Assembly (NCBI RefSeq): GCF_030816855.1
Contig: NZ_JAUSYK010000001.1
Location: forward strand, 248,001-312,000
DNA length: 64,000 bases
Reading direction: 5' to 3'
Origin: Arthrobacter sp. B3I4
GTDB taxonomy: Bacteria; Actinomycetota; Actinomycetes; Actinomycetales; Micrococcaceae
Both the position numbers and the translations under genes were made by a program. This document shows positions 1 to 8,549 of this stretch, piece after piece (position 1 is the first letter of the stretch; the number at the start of each line of letters is the position of its first letter). The notes under the pieces are model-generated. The model was not told the DNA's origin, made no database searches, and saw nothing but the letters and a program-made list of their open reading frames with translations.

Positions 1-298
1 TCCCGGCGGTCGAGAGTGAACGGTGCACGCCCGCCAAGGGGCCCGGGATGTCGAGACCCTCGCTGGGCGAGCGGCGCTGGGCCTCCTTGCAGATCCGGCG
101 GACCCGGACGGCCAGCTCGGAGAGTTCGTTCGCGATCTGCACCAACTCGGCGTACAGCTCCTCGTCTTCCACCCCTTCGAGGACCTGGTGATACCGGTCC
201 AGCCCGCGGATGAAACGGTCGTGGGCACGCCGCCACAGACCCTTGCCGAGTTCGGCGTCGTCCTTGCGTCCCTGCCGCGCGGCGCTGAAGAATCCCAA
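1..298 (-). CDS. conserved hypothetical protein downstream of bpa, 3'-truncated by window edge
   Basis: The reading frame is open from a TTG codon at 298 to the left edge with no stop, giving about 99 residues. It begins MGFFSAARQG and is rich in charged helical sequence (RAHDRFIRGLDRYHQVLEG, then AELVQIANELSELAVRVRR), so it is probably soluble and helical. It starts 7 bases after the bpa stop codon on the same strand, so the two are almost certainly co-transcribed. The TTG start is chosen because it is the first start codon after that stop. I do not recognise a family and give no function; a proteasome link is only suggested by position. Confidence 0.6.
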   Translation of the reverse strand, partial: MGFFSAARQGRKDDAELGKGLWRRAHDRFIRGLDRYHQVLEGVEDEELYAELVQIANELSELAVRVRRICKEAQRRSPSEGLDIPGPLAGVHRSLSTAG

Positions 299-305
299 CG
301 GTGTC

Positions 306-998
306 CTAGAGGTACTGTCCCGGACCATGGTCCGGGTCTGCGGGTTGGGAGGGGTCCATCCCCGGCCGTGGCTCGGCGGCCCGCTGGGGCTCGCCGTTCT
401 CACCAATGATGACGCCGGGTGCGATCATCGTCCCGGGCGGCAGCTGACGCAGCTGCATCTGGGCGGCGGCGTGCTCGCGGGCGGCATGCTGCGCCGCGAT
501 GGCCGTCTGGATGCCGTGGAACAGGCCCTCGAGCCAACCGACCAGCTGGGCCTGGGCGATGCGGAGCTCAGCGTCGGAGGGGGCACCATCCTCGGGGAAC
601 GGCAGGTGGATGCGCTCCAGTTCCTGGACCAGTTCGGGAGCCAGTCCGTCTTCCAGTTCCTTGATGGAGCGTTCGTGGATTTCGGCCAGCCGGATGCGCG
701 CAGCGTTGTCCAGCGGGGCGGACTTCACTTCGTCGAGCAGCTGCTTCAACATGGTGCCGATTCGCATCACCTTGGCCGGCTCGTCCACCAGGTCCTGGAG
801 GTGGCTCGCCCGGCTGCGCGGTGCGGTGGCAGCAACGGGTGGGCCGTCCACTGGGGTTCCCTCCACCGGGGCTCCTGCCTCTGGCGCTCCTGAATCTGCA
901 ACGGCTGTATCCGGAACGACTGCATCGGGCACATCAGAGTCCGGAGCTGCTGCCTTGGGGTTGCCGTCGCCGGGCTGAGTGTGGTTCGACTCGCTCAT
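306..998 (-). CDS. bpa: bacterial proteasome activator Bpa/PafE
   Basis: The 230-residue protein has an acidic Pro/Ala-rich N-terminus (about residues 1-60), a helical core (about 62-190) and a flexible tail ending in GPGQYL. Known Bpa proteins form a dodecameric ring of four-helix bundles and use a C-terminal GQYL motif to dock on and open the 20S proteasome gate without ATP. The intact motif and helical core make this assignment strong. It would act in the cytosol in degradation of unfolded proteins independent of pupylation. It is the first gene of a two-gene unit with the partial gene behind it. The proteasome genes themselves are not in the window. Confidence 0.9.
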   Translation of the reverse strand: MSESNHTQPGDGNPKAAAPDSDVPDAVVPDTAVADSGAPEAGAPVEGTPVDGPPVAATAPRSRASHLQDLVDEPAKVMRIGTMLKQLLDEVKSAPLDNAARIRLAEIHERSIKELEDGLAPELVQELERIHLPFPEDGAPSDAELRIAQAQLVGWLEGLFHGIQTAIAAQHAAREHAAAQMQLRQLPPGTMIAPGVIIGENGEPQRAAEPRPGMDPSQPADPDHGPGQYL

Positions 999-1061
999 GG
1001 CTTCATACTCTCACGCTCAAGTTCGGCCCGTCGGACGCCCGGTGATCCGGCCCCCCCGCCG

Positions 1062-1109
1062 GAAAAGGCAGAAGGCGCCGGGGGAACTGGGTCCCCCGGC
1101 GCCTTCTGC
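1062..1109 (-). terminator. terminator of the cstA-ybdD unit
   Basis: An 18-base perfect inverted repeat (1068-1085 with 1092-1109, loop of 6) is followed on the minus strand by CCTTTTCC. It lies just after the ybdD-like stop codon and before bpa. Confidence 0.8.
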
Positions 1110-1122
1110 GCCGGCTCTGCAC

Positions 1123-1314
1123 TTAGCAGCAGCGGCCCTGCGGGTTGCTGTCCTGGCGGTCCGTATGGTCCCGCCAGAAGTCACGTTCACACATCGGTGG
1201 CCCGTCGTGTCCCGAGACCCGATGGTGCTCCAGGTACTTCTTGTAGGCGTCGGCTCCGAGGACACCGCTGAAGTAGTCCGCAAAGCCCCGGAGTCCGGCT
1301 ACCAGCGCGTTCAT
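1123..1314 (-). CDS. YbdD/YjiX family small protein
   Basis: A 63-residue protein starting MNALVAGLRG and ending NPQGRCC. The pattern Y-x-x-YLEHHR, then PPMCERDFWRDH, then a C-terminal RCC matches the YbdD/YjiX (DUF466) family, whose members of about 65 residues usually sit directly behind cstA. Here it starts 11 bases after the cstA stop, so it is translated from the same message. Its role is unknown; a link to CstA-mediated pyruvate or peptide uptake is inferred from the conserved pairing. Confidence 0.88.
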   Translation of the reverse strand: MNALVAGLRGFADYFSGVLGADAYKKYLEHHRVSGHDGPPMCERDFWRDHTDRQDSNPQGRCC

Positions 1315-1325
1315 AGCAGCAACCG

Positions 1326-3626
1326 CTAGTGCCGAGTGGAGTGTTCGAGCCGCTGGTCCGCAGGCAGCTTCTTCCACTCCGCATCCAGCGCGCGCTCTGC
1401 CGGGGTAGGAATGAACCCGGCCGGCGCGAAGACGCGGGACGGCAGCGCCGGATCCTCGTACTCCACATTGGCGAGGCCCGCGGAGGCGTTGCGGTAGGCC
1501 TTTGCCGTTGCAATCAGCGCCGTGATGATGACGATGATGCTCAGCACCACGAAGATCACCGAGAGCCATCCCTGGATCATCGTGTTGCGGACTACGGCTT
1601 CCATGGCAGCCGTCGTCTTGGCCGTACCAAAGGACGTTTTCCCGTCGGCGAGGGCCTTGGCGAAGGCAGCGTTGTTGGCGAAGTACCCGACGGCGGGCAC
1701 CGGCGAGAAAATCTTGTAGAAGCTCGCCGTGATGGTGACGACTGCTGCAAAGGCCAGCGGCAGGGCCACGATCCAGAGGTACTTGAAGGTGCCCCGCTTG
1801 GCCACGATCGCGAGGACCACCGACAGTGCGATGGCCGCGAGCAGCTGGTTGGCGATGCCGAAGAGCGGGAACAACGTGTTGATGCCGCCGAGCGGGTCGG
1901 TAACGCCCATGAGCAGCACAGCGCCCCAGGCCAGCACCATGACGGCGGTGGCCAGCCAGGCTCCCGGCCGCCAGGAGTGGTCCTTGAATTTCGGAACGAA
2001 GTTGCCGATCGAGTCCTGCAGCATGAAGCGGGCGACGCGGGTGCCGGCGTCGACCGCCGTCAGGATGAAGAGCGCCTCGAACATGATGGCGAAGTGGTAC
2101 CAGAAAGCCATCATTGCGGTACCGCCAATGAACTGCTGCATGATGTGCGCCAGGCCCACGGCGAGGGTGGGAGCGCCGCCGGAGCGGGAAATGATGCTTT
2201 GCTCGCCGACGTCCTTGGCGGTCTGGGCGAGGACATCGGGGGTGATGTTAACACCGGCCAGGCCCAGGCTGTTGACCCATTGCGCGGCTGTTTCCACGGT
2301 GCCGCCGGTCAGGGCCGTCGGGGCGTTCATGGCGAAGTAGATGCCGCGGTCGATCGAGATGGCTGCGACGAGCGCCATGATGGCCACGAAGGATTCCATC
2401 AGCATGCCGCCGTAGCCGATGAGCCGGGTCTGGCGTTCCTTTTCGATGAGTTTCGGCGTCGTACCCGAGGAGATCAGCGCGTGGAAACCGGAGAGGGCAC
2501 CGCAGGCGATGGTGACGAACAGGAACGGGAACACCGCACCGGAGAAGACGGGGCCGTTGTCCCGGGAGGCGAATTCGCTGAACGCCGGGACGGTGATTTC
2601 CGGACGCACGACAATGATGGCCAGCGCCAGCATCACGATCACGCCGATCTTCATGAAGGTGGAGAGGTAGTCACGCGGTGCGAGCAACAGCCAGACTGGC
2701 AGAATCGCCGCGATGAAACCGTAGATGATCAGGCCCCAGGCGATGGTGACCTTGTCCAGGTGGAAGAACGCGGCACCCCATTCGGTGCCGGCCACGGCGC
2801 CGCCGCCAATGATTGCGGCCATGAGCAGCACGAAGCCGATCAGTGAAACTTCCATCACCTTGCCCGGGCGCAGGTACCGCAGGTAGACGCCCATGAACAG
2901 GGCGATCGGGATAGTCATGCCCACCGAGAAGACACCCCAGGGGCTTTCGCCGAGGGCGTTGACGACGACGAGGGCCAGGATGGCGACGATGATCACCATG
3001 ATCAGAAGGGTCGCGACGAGGGCCGCGGTGCCGCCGATGACGCCGAGCTCTTCGCGGGCCATCTGGCCAAGGGAGCGGCCGCCGCGGCGCATGGAGAAGA
3101 AGAGGACCAGGTAATCCTGGACAGCGCCGGCAAGGACGACACCGATAATGATCCAGATGGTGCCCGGCAGGTAGCCCATCTGGGCGGCGATGACCGGGCC
3201 CACCAGCGGACCCGCGCCGGCGATGGCGGCGAAGTGGTGGCCGAACAGGACGTTGCGGTCGGTCCGGACGTAGTCCTTGCCGTCGGCCTTGTATTCGGCG
3301 GGGGTGGCGCGGCGGTCGTTCGGCCTGGCGATGTAACGCTCAATCACCTTGGAGTAGAAGCGGTAGCCGATCAGATAGGTGCAGACCGAGGCGAACACGA
3401 ACCAGATCGCGTTCACCGTCTCACCACGGACGATGGCCAGCATGAACCAGGCGACGCCGCCCAGCAATGCGATTGCCGCCCAGAGGGCAATTTTCGCGGG
3501 GGTCCAGTTGCGCTCTTCCGCTTCGCGGGTGGCCTCGTCGACGGCCGTCGCCGGCAGGCCCGGCACCGGTGTGATGTCCTCGTCAACTTGCGCGGTTTTC
3601 GGCCTGCCATCCGGCATTGTGCCCAT
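1326..3626 (-). CDS. cstA: carbon starvation protein CstA, membrane transporter
   Basis: A 766-residue polytopic membrane protein with about 16-18 hydrophobic segments from residue 50 onward. The sequences FGHHFAAIAGAGPLVGP and GVGEQ/NQLLA-type stretches are typical of CstA, which in enterobacteria imports pyruvate (and has been linked to peptides) during carbon limitation. The start at 3626 is preferred over an upstream in-frame ATG because AAGGAGGAGAC precedes it at proper distance; a second ATG three codons later could also serve. The cytosolic N-terminus carries the linker VDEDITPVPGLP. It is followed by the ybdD-like gene in one operon. Confidence 0.93.
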   Translation of the reverse strand: MGTMPDGRPKTAQVDEDITPVPGLPATAVDEATREAEERNWTPAKIALWAAIALLGGVAWFMLAIVRGETVNAIWFVFASVCTYLIGYRFYSKVIERYIARPNDRRATPAEYKADGKDYVRTDRNVLFGHHFAAIAGAGPLVGPVIAAQMGYLPGTIWIIIGVVLAGAVQDYLVLFFSMRRGGRSLGQMAREELGVIGGTAALVATLLIMVIIVAILALVVVNALGESPWGVFSVGMTIPIALFMGVYLRYLRPGKVMEVSLIGFVLLMAAIIGGGAVAGTEWGAAFFHLDKVTIAWGLIIYGFIAAILPVWLLLAPRDYLSTFMKIGVIVMLALAIIVVRPEITVPAFSEFASRDNGPVFSGAVFPFLFVTIACGALSGFHALISSGTTPKLIEKERQTRLIGYGGMLMESFVAIMALVAAISIDRGIYFAMNAPTALTGGTVETAAQWVNSLGLAGVNITPDVLAQTAKDVGEQSIISRSGGAPTLAVGLAHIMQQFIGGTAMMAFWYHFAIMFEALFILTAVDAGTRVARFMLQDSIGNFVPKFKDHSWRPGAWLATAVMVLAWGAVLLMGVTDPLGGINTLFPLFGIANQLLAAIALSVVLAIVAKRGTFKYLWIVALPLAFAAVVTITASFYKIFSPVPAVGYFANNAAFAKALADGKTSFGTAKTTAAMEAVVRNTMIQGWLSVIFVVLSIIVIITALIATAKAYRNASAGLANVEYEDPALPSRVFAPAGFIPTPAERALDAEWKKLPADQRLEHSTRH

Positions 3627-3788
3627 GTCTCCTCCTTGAGAATTCTCAACGAGCAGACCAACAGTCAGACCTGCCCCATGGCACCCTACCAACGCACCCG
3701 GCTTGTCGGCAGCGGCGGAAGACCGCCGCGCCGGTGCGGTCGCCAGGCGGTGCCGAGTCCGCGGTGAACGGCGGCTTTGCGGAAACCC

Positions 3789-4322
3789 TCAGGCGGGGCC
3801 GGCCAGTTGCATCAGGCGCGCTTCGCACAGGTCCAGCCAGCGGACCTCCGCCTCGGTCTGGAAGATCAAGGAATCCAGGACCAGAAGCCGCGCTGTGTCC
3901 GCCGGGCGGGGGCGTGCGGCCGCTTCCCGGCGGGACTTGGTGTATTCCTGCAGCGCCCGGATGGAGACTGCCCGCTGGGTTTGGATCAGCGCACCGACGT
4001 CGACGGCGGGAAGCGTCAGGGCCAGTGCGAGCTTGATCGCAAGTTCGTTGCGGGGCGGATTGGTCCGGGCGACCGGCGAGTGGAACCAAGCTTGGGCTTC
4101 CGCCAGCCCGACGTCCGTGATGCTGTAGATGACGTGGCCTTCGCCGTCGCTGCCGTCTTTTTGCACCAGTCCGTCGCGTTCAAGGCGGTCAAGCGTGGTG
4201 TAGACCTGCCCGATATTGAGGGGCCAGGACGAACCGGTGCGGTCCTCGAACGCGGCCCGCAGTTGGTAACCGTAGCGGGGGCGGTCCTGCAACAACGCCA
4301 GGAGGCTGTGGCGGATAGACAT
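3789..4322 (-). CDS. PadR family transcriptional regulator
   Basis: 177 residues. The N-terminal winged helix (about 1-75: SIRHSLLALLQDRPRYGYQL, then IGQVYTTLDRLERDGLV) is the PadR signature, and the C-terminal helical part (about 95-175) is a Vir_C-like dimerisation domain. PadR proteins are usually autorepressors that also control a transporter or enzyme gene nearby and release DNA on binding a small ligand. A perfect palindrome lies 30-55 bases upstream of the start and is its likely operator. The target other than itself is unknown; cstA downstream (163-base gap) and the quinone oxidoreductase upstream are candidates. Confidence 0.88.
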   Translation of the reverse strand: MSIRHSLLALLQDRPRYGYQLRAAFEDRTGSSWPLNIGQVYTTLDRLERDGLVQKDGSDGEGHVIYSITDVGLAEAQAWFHSPVARTNPPRNELAIKLALALTLPAVDVGALIQTQRAVSIRALQEYTKSRREAAARPRPADTARLLVLDSLIFQTEAEVRWLDLCEARLMQLAGPA

Positions 4323-4351
4323 GGTGGATCCGACGGTAGCAGGACAACGGC

Positions 4352-4377
4352 ATACACGCGCCCCAAGACGCGTGTAT
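4352..4377. promoter_or_regulatory. perfect inverted repeat, probable PadR operator
   Basis: ATACACGCG (4352-4360) and CGCGTGTAT (4369-4377) are exact inverted copies separated by 8 bases. The site lies 30 bases upstream of padR, where a promoter is expected; a further ATACCGCGTAT partial copy follows at 4376-4386. An autoregulatory role is inferred. Confidence 0.65.
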
Positions 4378-4464
4378 ACCGCGTATGGAATTACTCTATC
4401 GCTATTCGCGCGGGCCAGCGTTCAAAATATGCCGCCTCCGCCATGCTTCGCGTCACCCTTGCGA

Positions 4465-5448
4465 CTAGAGGACCAGCAGGACCTTACCCACGTGCTCACC
4501 GGAGTCAAAGTAGCGGTGCGCCGCCTGCACCTGGTCCAGCGGGAAGGTCTTGGCCACGAGCGGGTGGATTCGTCCCTCCACCAGCAGCGGCCATACTGCG
4601 TCGCGGACCGCGTTCATGATGACCGTCTTCTCCTCCACCGGGCGGGGACGAAGCGAAGTGGCGATGATTGCAGCGCGTTTTCGGAGCAACACGCTGAGGT
4701 CCAGTTCGCCTTTTGTGCCGCCCTGCAGACCGATCACCACGAGCCGGCCGTAGTCCGCAAGGGCGTCCACGTTCTGCTCGAGATATTTGGCGCCGACCAC
4801 ATCAAGAATCACGTCGGCACCCTTGCCACCGTTCTGGGCGCGCAGGCTGTCGGGAAATTTCTCCTCCGCGTAATTGATCGCGATGTCGGCTCCAAGAAAA
4901 GCCTTGGCGGTGCCGACCTTTTCGGCGGTGCCTGCGGTGGCAGCGACACGGGCGCCCAAGGCCTTGGCCAGCTGGATGGCCATGGTGCCGATGCCACCGG
5001 TGGCACCGTGGACGAGCACTGTTTCCCCGGGCTGCAGTTGCGCCGTCATGACCAAATTGGAATATACGGTCGCTGCGACTTCGGGCAGTGCCGCGGCGGT
5101 GACCAGGTCCACCCCGTCCGGAACCCGCAGAACCTGGCCGGCCGGGACCGCCACCTGTTGGGCATAGCCGCCTCCCGCGAGCAGCGCGACGACTTTGTCG
5201 CCGACCGAGAAAGGTTTGGCGACGCCGGTGCCAAACCCTGAGATCCGCCCCGAAACCTCAAGGCCGGGAATCTCCGAAGCTCCAGGGGGCGGCGGGTAAA
5301 AGCCCCTGCGCTGCTGGACGTCCGCCCGGTTCAGGCCGGCGGCCACCACATCGATCAGTACCTCGCCGGGGCCGGGAACGGGCGGCGGGACCTCGCGGAG
5401 TTCCAGAACCTCCGGACCGCCGGGCTTTGAGATGTAGACAGCCTTCAT
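4465..5448 (-). CDS. NAD(P)H-quinone oxidoreductase, zinc-independent MDR family (PIG3-like)
   Basis: 327 residues with the GroES-like N-terminal domain (1-125, NRADVQQRRGFYPPPPG) and a Rossmann domain with HGATGGIGTMAIQLAKALGA around residue 150. Structural zinc cysteines are absent, as in quinone reductases of the medium-chain dehydrogenase superfamily. The NRADVxQRxGxYPPPP signature is typical of the PIG3/TP53I3-type quinone oxidoreductases, which reduce quinones with NADPH in the cytosol. A GGAGA ribosome site precedes the ATG. It lies upstream of padR in the same direction, with a 142-base gap that contains the palindrome. Confidence 0.9.
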   Translation of the reverse strand: MKAVYISKPGGPEVLELREVPPPVPGPGEVLIDVVAAGLNRADVQQRRGFYPPPPGASEIPGLEVSGRISGFGTGVAKPFSVGDKVVALLAGGGYAQQVAVPAGQVLRVPDGVDLVTAAALPEVAATVYSNLVMTAQLQPGETVLVHGATGGIGTMAIQLAKALGARVAATAGTAEKVGTAKAFLGADIAINYAEEKFPDSLRAQNGGKGADVILDVVGAKYLEQNVDALADYGRLVVIGLQGGTKGELDLSVLLRKRAAIIATSLRPRPVEEKTVIMNAVRDAVWPLLVEGRIHPLVAKTFPLDQVQAAHRYFDSGEHVGKVLLVL

Positions 5449-5605
5449 GGAGTTCTCCGATTCCTAACTTATTTGTGCGGGCATGCCGGCCGAAACGCAC
5501 GGCACGAACAACGCCCACTCCAGCCTAGGGCGCCGGACCGGCGCCGTCAGCGAGCGCCGCCGGCTTTTTGTGGCTGCTGACCGACTGTGAAAGACTACGC
5601 GTTAG

Positions 5606-5693
5606 GGAAGGTTGTCCGAGCGGCCGAAGGAGCTGGTCTTGAAAACCAGTGTGCGGTAACCCCGTACCAAGAGTTCGAATCTCTTACCTTCCG
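5606..5693 (+). tRNA. tRNA-Ser (anticodon UGA)
   Basis: Acceptor stem GGAAGGT/ACCTTCC closes at 5606-5612 and 5686-5692. The anticodon loop reads CTTGAAA (TGA), a long variable arm typical of tRNA-Ser follows, and the T loop is GTTCGAATC. CCA is not encoded. Confidence 0.96.
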
Positions 5694-5717
5694 CGGTAAG
5701 CGCGGTTTTCGTAGCTG

Positions 5718-5763
5718 AAGGGGCCGTTGTGTCGACCTAAAGGTCGGCGCAGCGGCCCCTTTC
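5718..5763. terminator. bidirectional terminator between tRNA-Ser and the ZIP gene
   Basis: AAGGGGCCG (5718-5726) pairs with CGGCCCCTT (5753-5761), with an inner CGACCT/AGGTCG pairing. It lies between a plus-strand tRNA and a minus-strand gene end, so it probably serves both. Confidence 0.7.
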
Positions 5764-5791
5764 CCGTTCCCCAGGCCCGGCTGAGGAACGG

Positions 5792-6548
5792 CTAGGCTCC
5801 CGCTTGACTGATCGTGAAGGCGGATAGGAAGCCCAGCGCGGCAATCAGGCCTGTGAGAATGTGGTGCTCCTCGAAGGCCTCCGGGATCATGGTGTCCGCG
5901 AGCATGGCCAGAATGGCGCCGGCGGCGGTGGCGGTGATGAAGGCGACGAGTTCGGCCGACGCGTTCTGCAGGCTCAGGTATCCGATCAGGGAAGCAAGCC
6001 CGGAGATCAGGGCTATTCCACCCCACACGCCAAAAACGTAGCCGGCGCTTCGGCCGGATTTTTTCATCCCGGCGGTGCTGGACAGGCCTTCGGGAACGTT
6101 GGAGATGAAGACGGCCGCCAGCATCGCGGGGCTCACCGCACCCCCGGCGACCAGACCCAGGCCGAGGACCACGGACTCCGGGATCCCGTCAAGCAACGCT
6201 CCGACGGCGATGGCGGTGCCGCTGCCGGGTTTTTCCCGCTCCGAGGGCTGCTTGCCGGCTGACCGCTTTCGGTGCTTGGCTCCGTGCCGGGCCAACAGGG
6301 CGTTCGCTGCCACGTAGACCAGCGCTCCGCCCAGGAAACCCGCGGCGGTTGGCCACAGGCCTCCGCCTTGCGCCGCTTCTTCCACGAGATCGAAGGCGAG
6401 GGCCGAAATCAGGACGCCGGCGCCGAAGGACATGACGGAGGAAACGACCTTCGACGGGATCTTCCATTTCCAGGAGAGGGCGGAGCCGAGCAGGAGTGCC
6501 CCCGCCGGCGACCGTTCCCCAGAACAGAGCTTGGAACCACATCGGCAT
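5792..6548 (-). pseudogene. ZIP family metal transporter with an N-terminal frameshift
   Basis: From 6433 to 5792 the frame encodes ZIP segments with the metal-site motifs LLDGIPESVVLGLG and ISNVPEGLSS. The first transmembrane part (MPMWFQALFWGTVAGG, start ATG at 6548 with GAAGGG ahead) is in another frame; the two join if one base is removed from the five-C run at 6499-6503. As written, the protein leaves frame at about residue 17. Either a truncated product starts inside, the gene is inactive, or the run is a sequence error. ZIP proteins import Zn, Fe or Mn across the membrane; the histidine loop carries HGAKHRKR. Confidence 0.8.
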
Positions 6549-6709
6549 TATTTCGACCCTTCCGTTTGTCTGTTGCCACGCTACCCCGGGCTCGATGAGG
6601 GCTTTGGCCTCTGTCCCCCACACCGGCAGCAGGGCCATCCTATTTACACCGGAGCGTTCAGCCCGCATTACGGGGCCACCCCGGCGCGGGCCCATAGGAG
6701 ACGAACTCC

Positions 6710-7201
6710 ATGCAGCAGTTAATTCCCTGGCTCATGTTCTGCCTGGCAGTAGCCTTGGTTTGCCTGTTCTGGCCGAACGCCGCCCGGATCTTCATCGGTA
6801 GCTTCTTCATTGTGATGGCCGTAGCAGTGAACATGGTGGTGAGTGCCGCGGCCCCGGCTCAATTCGTGAAGCTGGGTGCGGACGCTCCGCTCGTTCCGTT
6901 CTACGGCTGGTTTTTCCGAACTGTCGTCGCGGCCGCCCCGCAGGCTGTGGGGTTCTTGGCCGCGTCGGGCGAGATCGCCGTCGGCCTGCTTATCCTCAAC
7001 CGGGGCAAACGAGTTCGCCTCGGCCTGATCTGCGCCATTGTCTTCCTGCTCGCCATCACGCCCATGGGGATCTGGACGTTGCCGAACCCCATTCTCGCTG
7101 GCGGCCTCGCGTTGCTGCTGAGAAAGAACTTCCCCAGCAGCGCGTTGCATGTCCCGCCTCTGCCCTCACACCGCCCGGCCTCACGAAGCAGGTCCACCTA
7201 G
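6710..7201 (+). CDS. small polytopic membrane protein of unknown function
   Basis: 163 residues with hydrophobic segments at about 5-20, 25-45, 70-90, 105-125 and a short one near 130-140, and a basic Pro/Ser-rich tail. The layout resembles DoxX-like small membrane proteins, but no decisive motif is seen, so function is not assigned. AGGAGACGAACTCC precedes the ATG. It is divergent from the ZIP gene, with about 160 bases between for both promoters, and converges on the CDGSH gene with only 11 bases between the stops. Confidence 0.75.
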   Translation: MQQLIPWLMFCLAVALVCLFWPNAARIFIGSFFIVMAVAVNMVVSAAAPAQFVKLGADAPLVPFYGWFFRTVVAAAPQAVGFLAASGEIAVGLLILNRGKRVRLGLICAIVFLLAITPMGIWTLPNPILAGGLALLLRKNFPSSALHVPPLPSHRPASRSRST

Positions 7202-7212
7202 CCCCGGCGGAA

Positions 7213-7515
7213 TCAGCCCGATGCCGGTTCTGCGGCTTCGGGGACGTCCGCGGGCTGCTCCGCGGTACCGACCCGCCGCTGGCTGCGCCCCTGGGCGGCG
7301 GGGGCTTCGGTGCGGAAATTGATTAGCTTGTGGGTTCCATCGCAGTACGGCTTGATCGCCGAGGCGCCGCATCTACAGAGGGCAATCGTTTGCCGCTGCC
7401 TGGGCACAGGGTCCCCCGCAGGCGTCACCACATCAAAGTCGCCCCGCACAAGGATGGGACCGTCAGGGCAGACGACGAGGGAGGCGTTCGGGGGCTGCTG
7501 GGGAGTGTCGCTCAT
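7213..7515 (-). CDS. CDGSH-type [2Fe-2S] protein
   Basis: 100 residues. C47-R-C49-G-A-S52-x3-P56-Y-C58-D-G-T-H62 fits the CDGSH consensus C-x-C-x2-(S/T)-x3-P-x-C-D-G-(S/A/T)-H exactly, so it should bind a 2Fe-2S cluster through three Cys and one His. There is one cluster motif; no membrane segment is present. The C-terminal 30 residues are low in structure. Its ATG overlaps the stop of the glycosyltransferase gene by 4 bases, and that gene overlaps the diiron protein gene the same way, so the three are one translationally coupled operon. Electron transfer to the diiron protein is an inference from this pairing. Confidence 0.92.
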   Translation of the reverse strand: MSDTPQQPPNASLVVCPDGPILVRGDFDVVTPAGDPVPRQRQTIALCRCGASAIKPYCDGTHKLINFRTEAPAAQGRSQRRVGTAEQPADVPEAAEPASG

Positions 7516-8549
7516 GGGGTCTTCCGTTCATGGCCGGCGTCGGGGACGAGGCGGACTTTGCCGGCATGCCGGCGTCGCAAGAAGGTCTGGGAGTGCGCGG
7601 CGGTCTTGAGCCGGCCCCCTGCGTAAGGCACTCCCCCCGCGAACCGCAGGACCACAGCCGCCCACACGCAGACGGCGCGTTCCAGAAGCCAAAGCGGGGC
7701 GAAGAGGGCGGCGCGGAAGGGGAACACTTGGCAGCCGCCGTCGCGCCTGCGGCCGGTTTCTGCCAGCACGACGGCGATCGCAGCGCCGCCCAGGAGGGAG
7801 CCGGCGCGACGCCGGAAGGGCAGACTGAGCATGCCGGCCAGCATCGGCAGCAAAGCCAGTTCAACGACAAGCCTGGCGGGTTGGGCGAAGTCGTCATAGG
7901 ACTGCCGGACCCGCTGGCGAAGGAAGTGGCGGACCGTGGGCGGCGTGCGTGCGACGAACAACCCTGCGGCATGATGCTCGCGTCCTCCGGCGGCTGTAAC
8001 CGTGCGGATAAGCTCCAAGTTTTCAAAAAGCACCGGCTCGTAACCACCGGTCGCCTCGAGGGCCGCGCGCCGCACCGCAAGGGTCCCGGGGAAGTCGCCG
8101 CCGAACGCTCGGTTGACCAGTGTCCGTGACGTGTCCCAGCAAGCATGCCACGGCCAGGTGTCGAAGTAGTTCTGCGGCCGGACAAGGTCGGCATGATCCA
8201 GTCCCGCGAGGACGGCGGTGAGGGACTCACGGGTGTACCGCACGTCGTCGTCGGCGATGACCAGCCTGTCGGCGCGGCTCGCCTGCACGCCGGTCAGCAC
8301 GGCTCTGACCTTCCCGTTGCCCACGCCGCCTGCGGCGGGCCGGAGGTGTTTGACGGCGCGGGGAAACCGGGCACGGTGGTGCTCGAACAGTTCTTCCGGC
8401 GAACCGTCCACCACCATAACCGTGATCCAACAGCAGAGTTTCCGCAGGTAGTCCACGAGGCTGTCGAGAGCCAGGTCGTCGATCCACCGCAGCGGCAGGA
8501 TGTATTCGGCGCTTGTTCCCGGGAGAGCAGGTGCTACCCCGTCGGTCAT
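7512..8549 (-). CDS. family 2 glycosyltransferase
   Basis: 345 residues. A GT-A fold is suggested by the N-terminal beta strands (YILPLRWIDD, WITVMVVDGSPEELFEHH) and the metal site RLVIADDDVRY near residue 100, where DDD replaces the classical DxD. Two hydrophobic stretches near residues 230-275 suggest membrane association. Such enzymes move a sugar from a nucleotide sugar to an acceptor, but donor and acceptor cannot be read. It sits between, and overlaps by 4 bases with, a haem-oxygenase-like diiron gene and a CDGSH gene, which is unusual company for a polysaccharide enzyme. Confidence 0.82.
   Translation of the reverse strand: MTDGVAPALPGTSAEYILPLRWIDDLALDSLVDYLRKLCCWITVMVVDGSPEELFEHHRARFPRAVKHLRPAAGGVGNGKVRAVLTGVQASRADRLVIADDDVRYTRESLTAVLAGLDHADLVRPQNYFDTWPWHACWDTSRTLVNRAFGGDFPGTLAVRRAALEATGGYEPVLFENLELIRTVTAAGGREHHAAGLFVARTPPTVRHFLRQRVRQSYDDFAQPARLVVELALLPMLAGMLSLPFRRRAGSLLGGAAIAVVLAETGRRRDGGCQVFPFRAALFAPLWLLERAVCVWAAVVLRFAGGVPYAGGRLKTAAHSQTFLRRRHAGKVRLVPDAGHERKTP

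Noticed and set aside
1329..2846. Plus-strand open frame of about 500 codons inside cstA
   Set aside because: Antisense shadow of a well-recognised membrane protein with Asp/Glu/His-rich nonsense composition.
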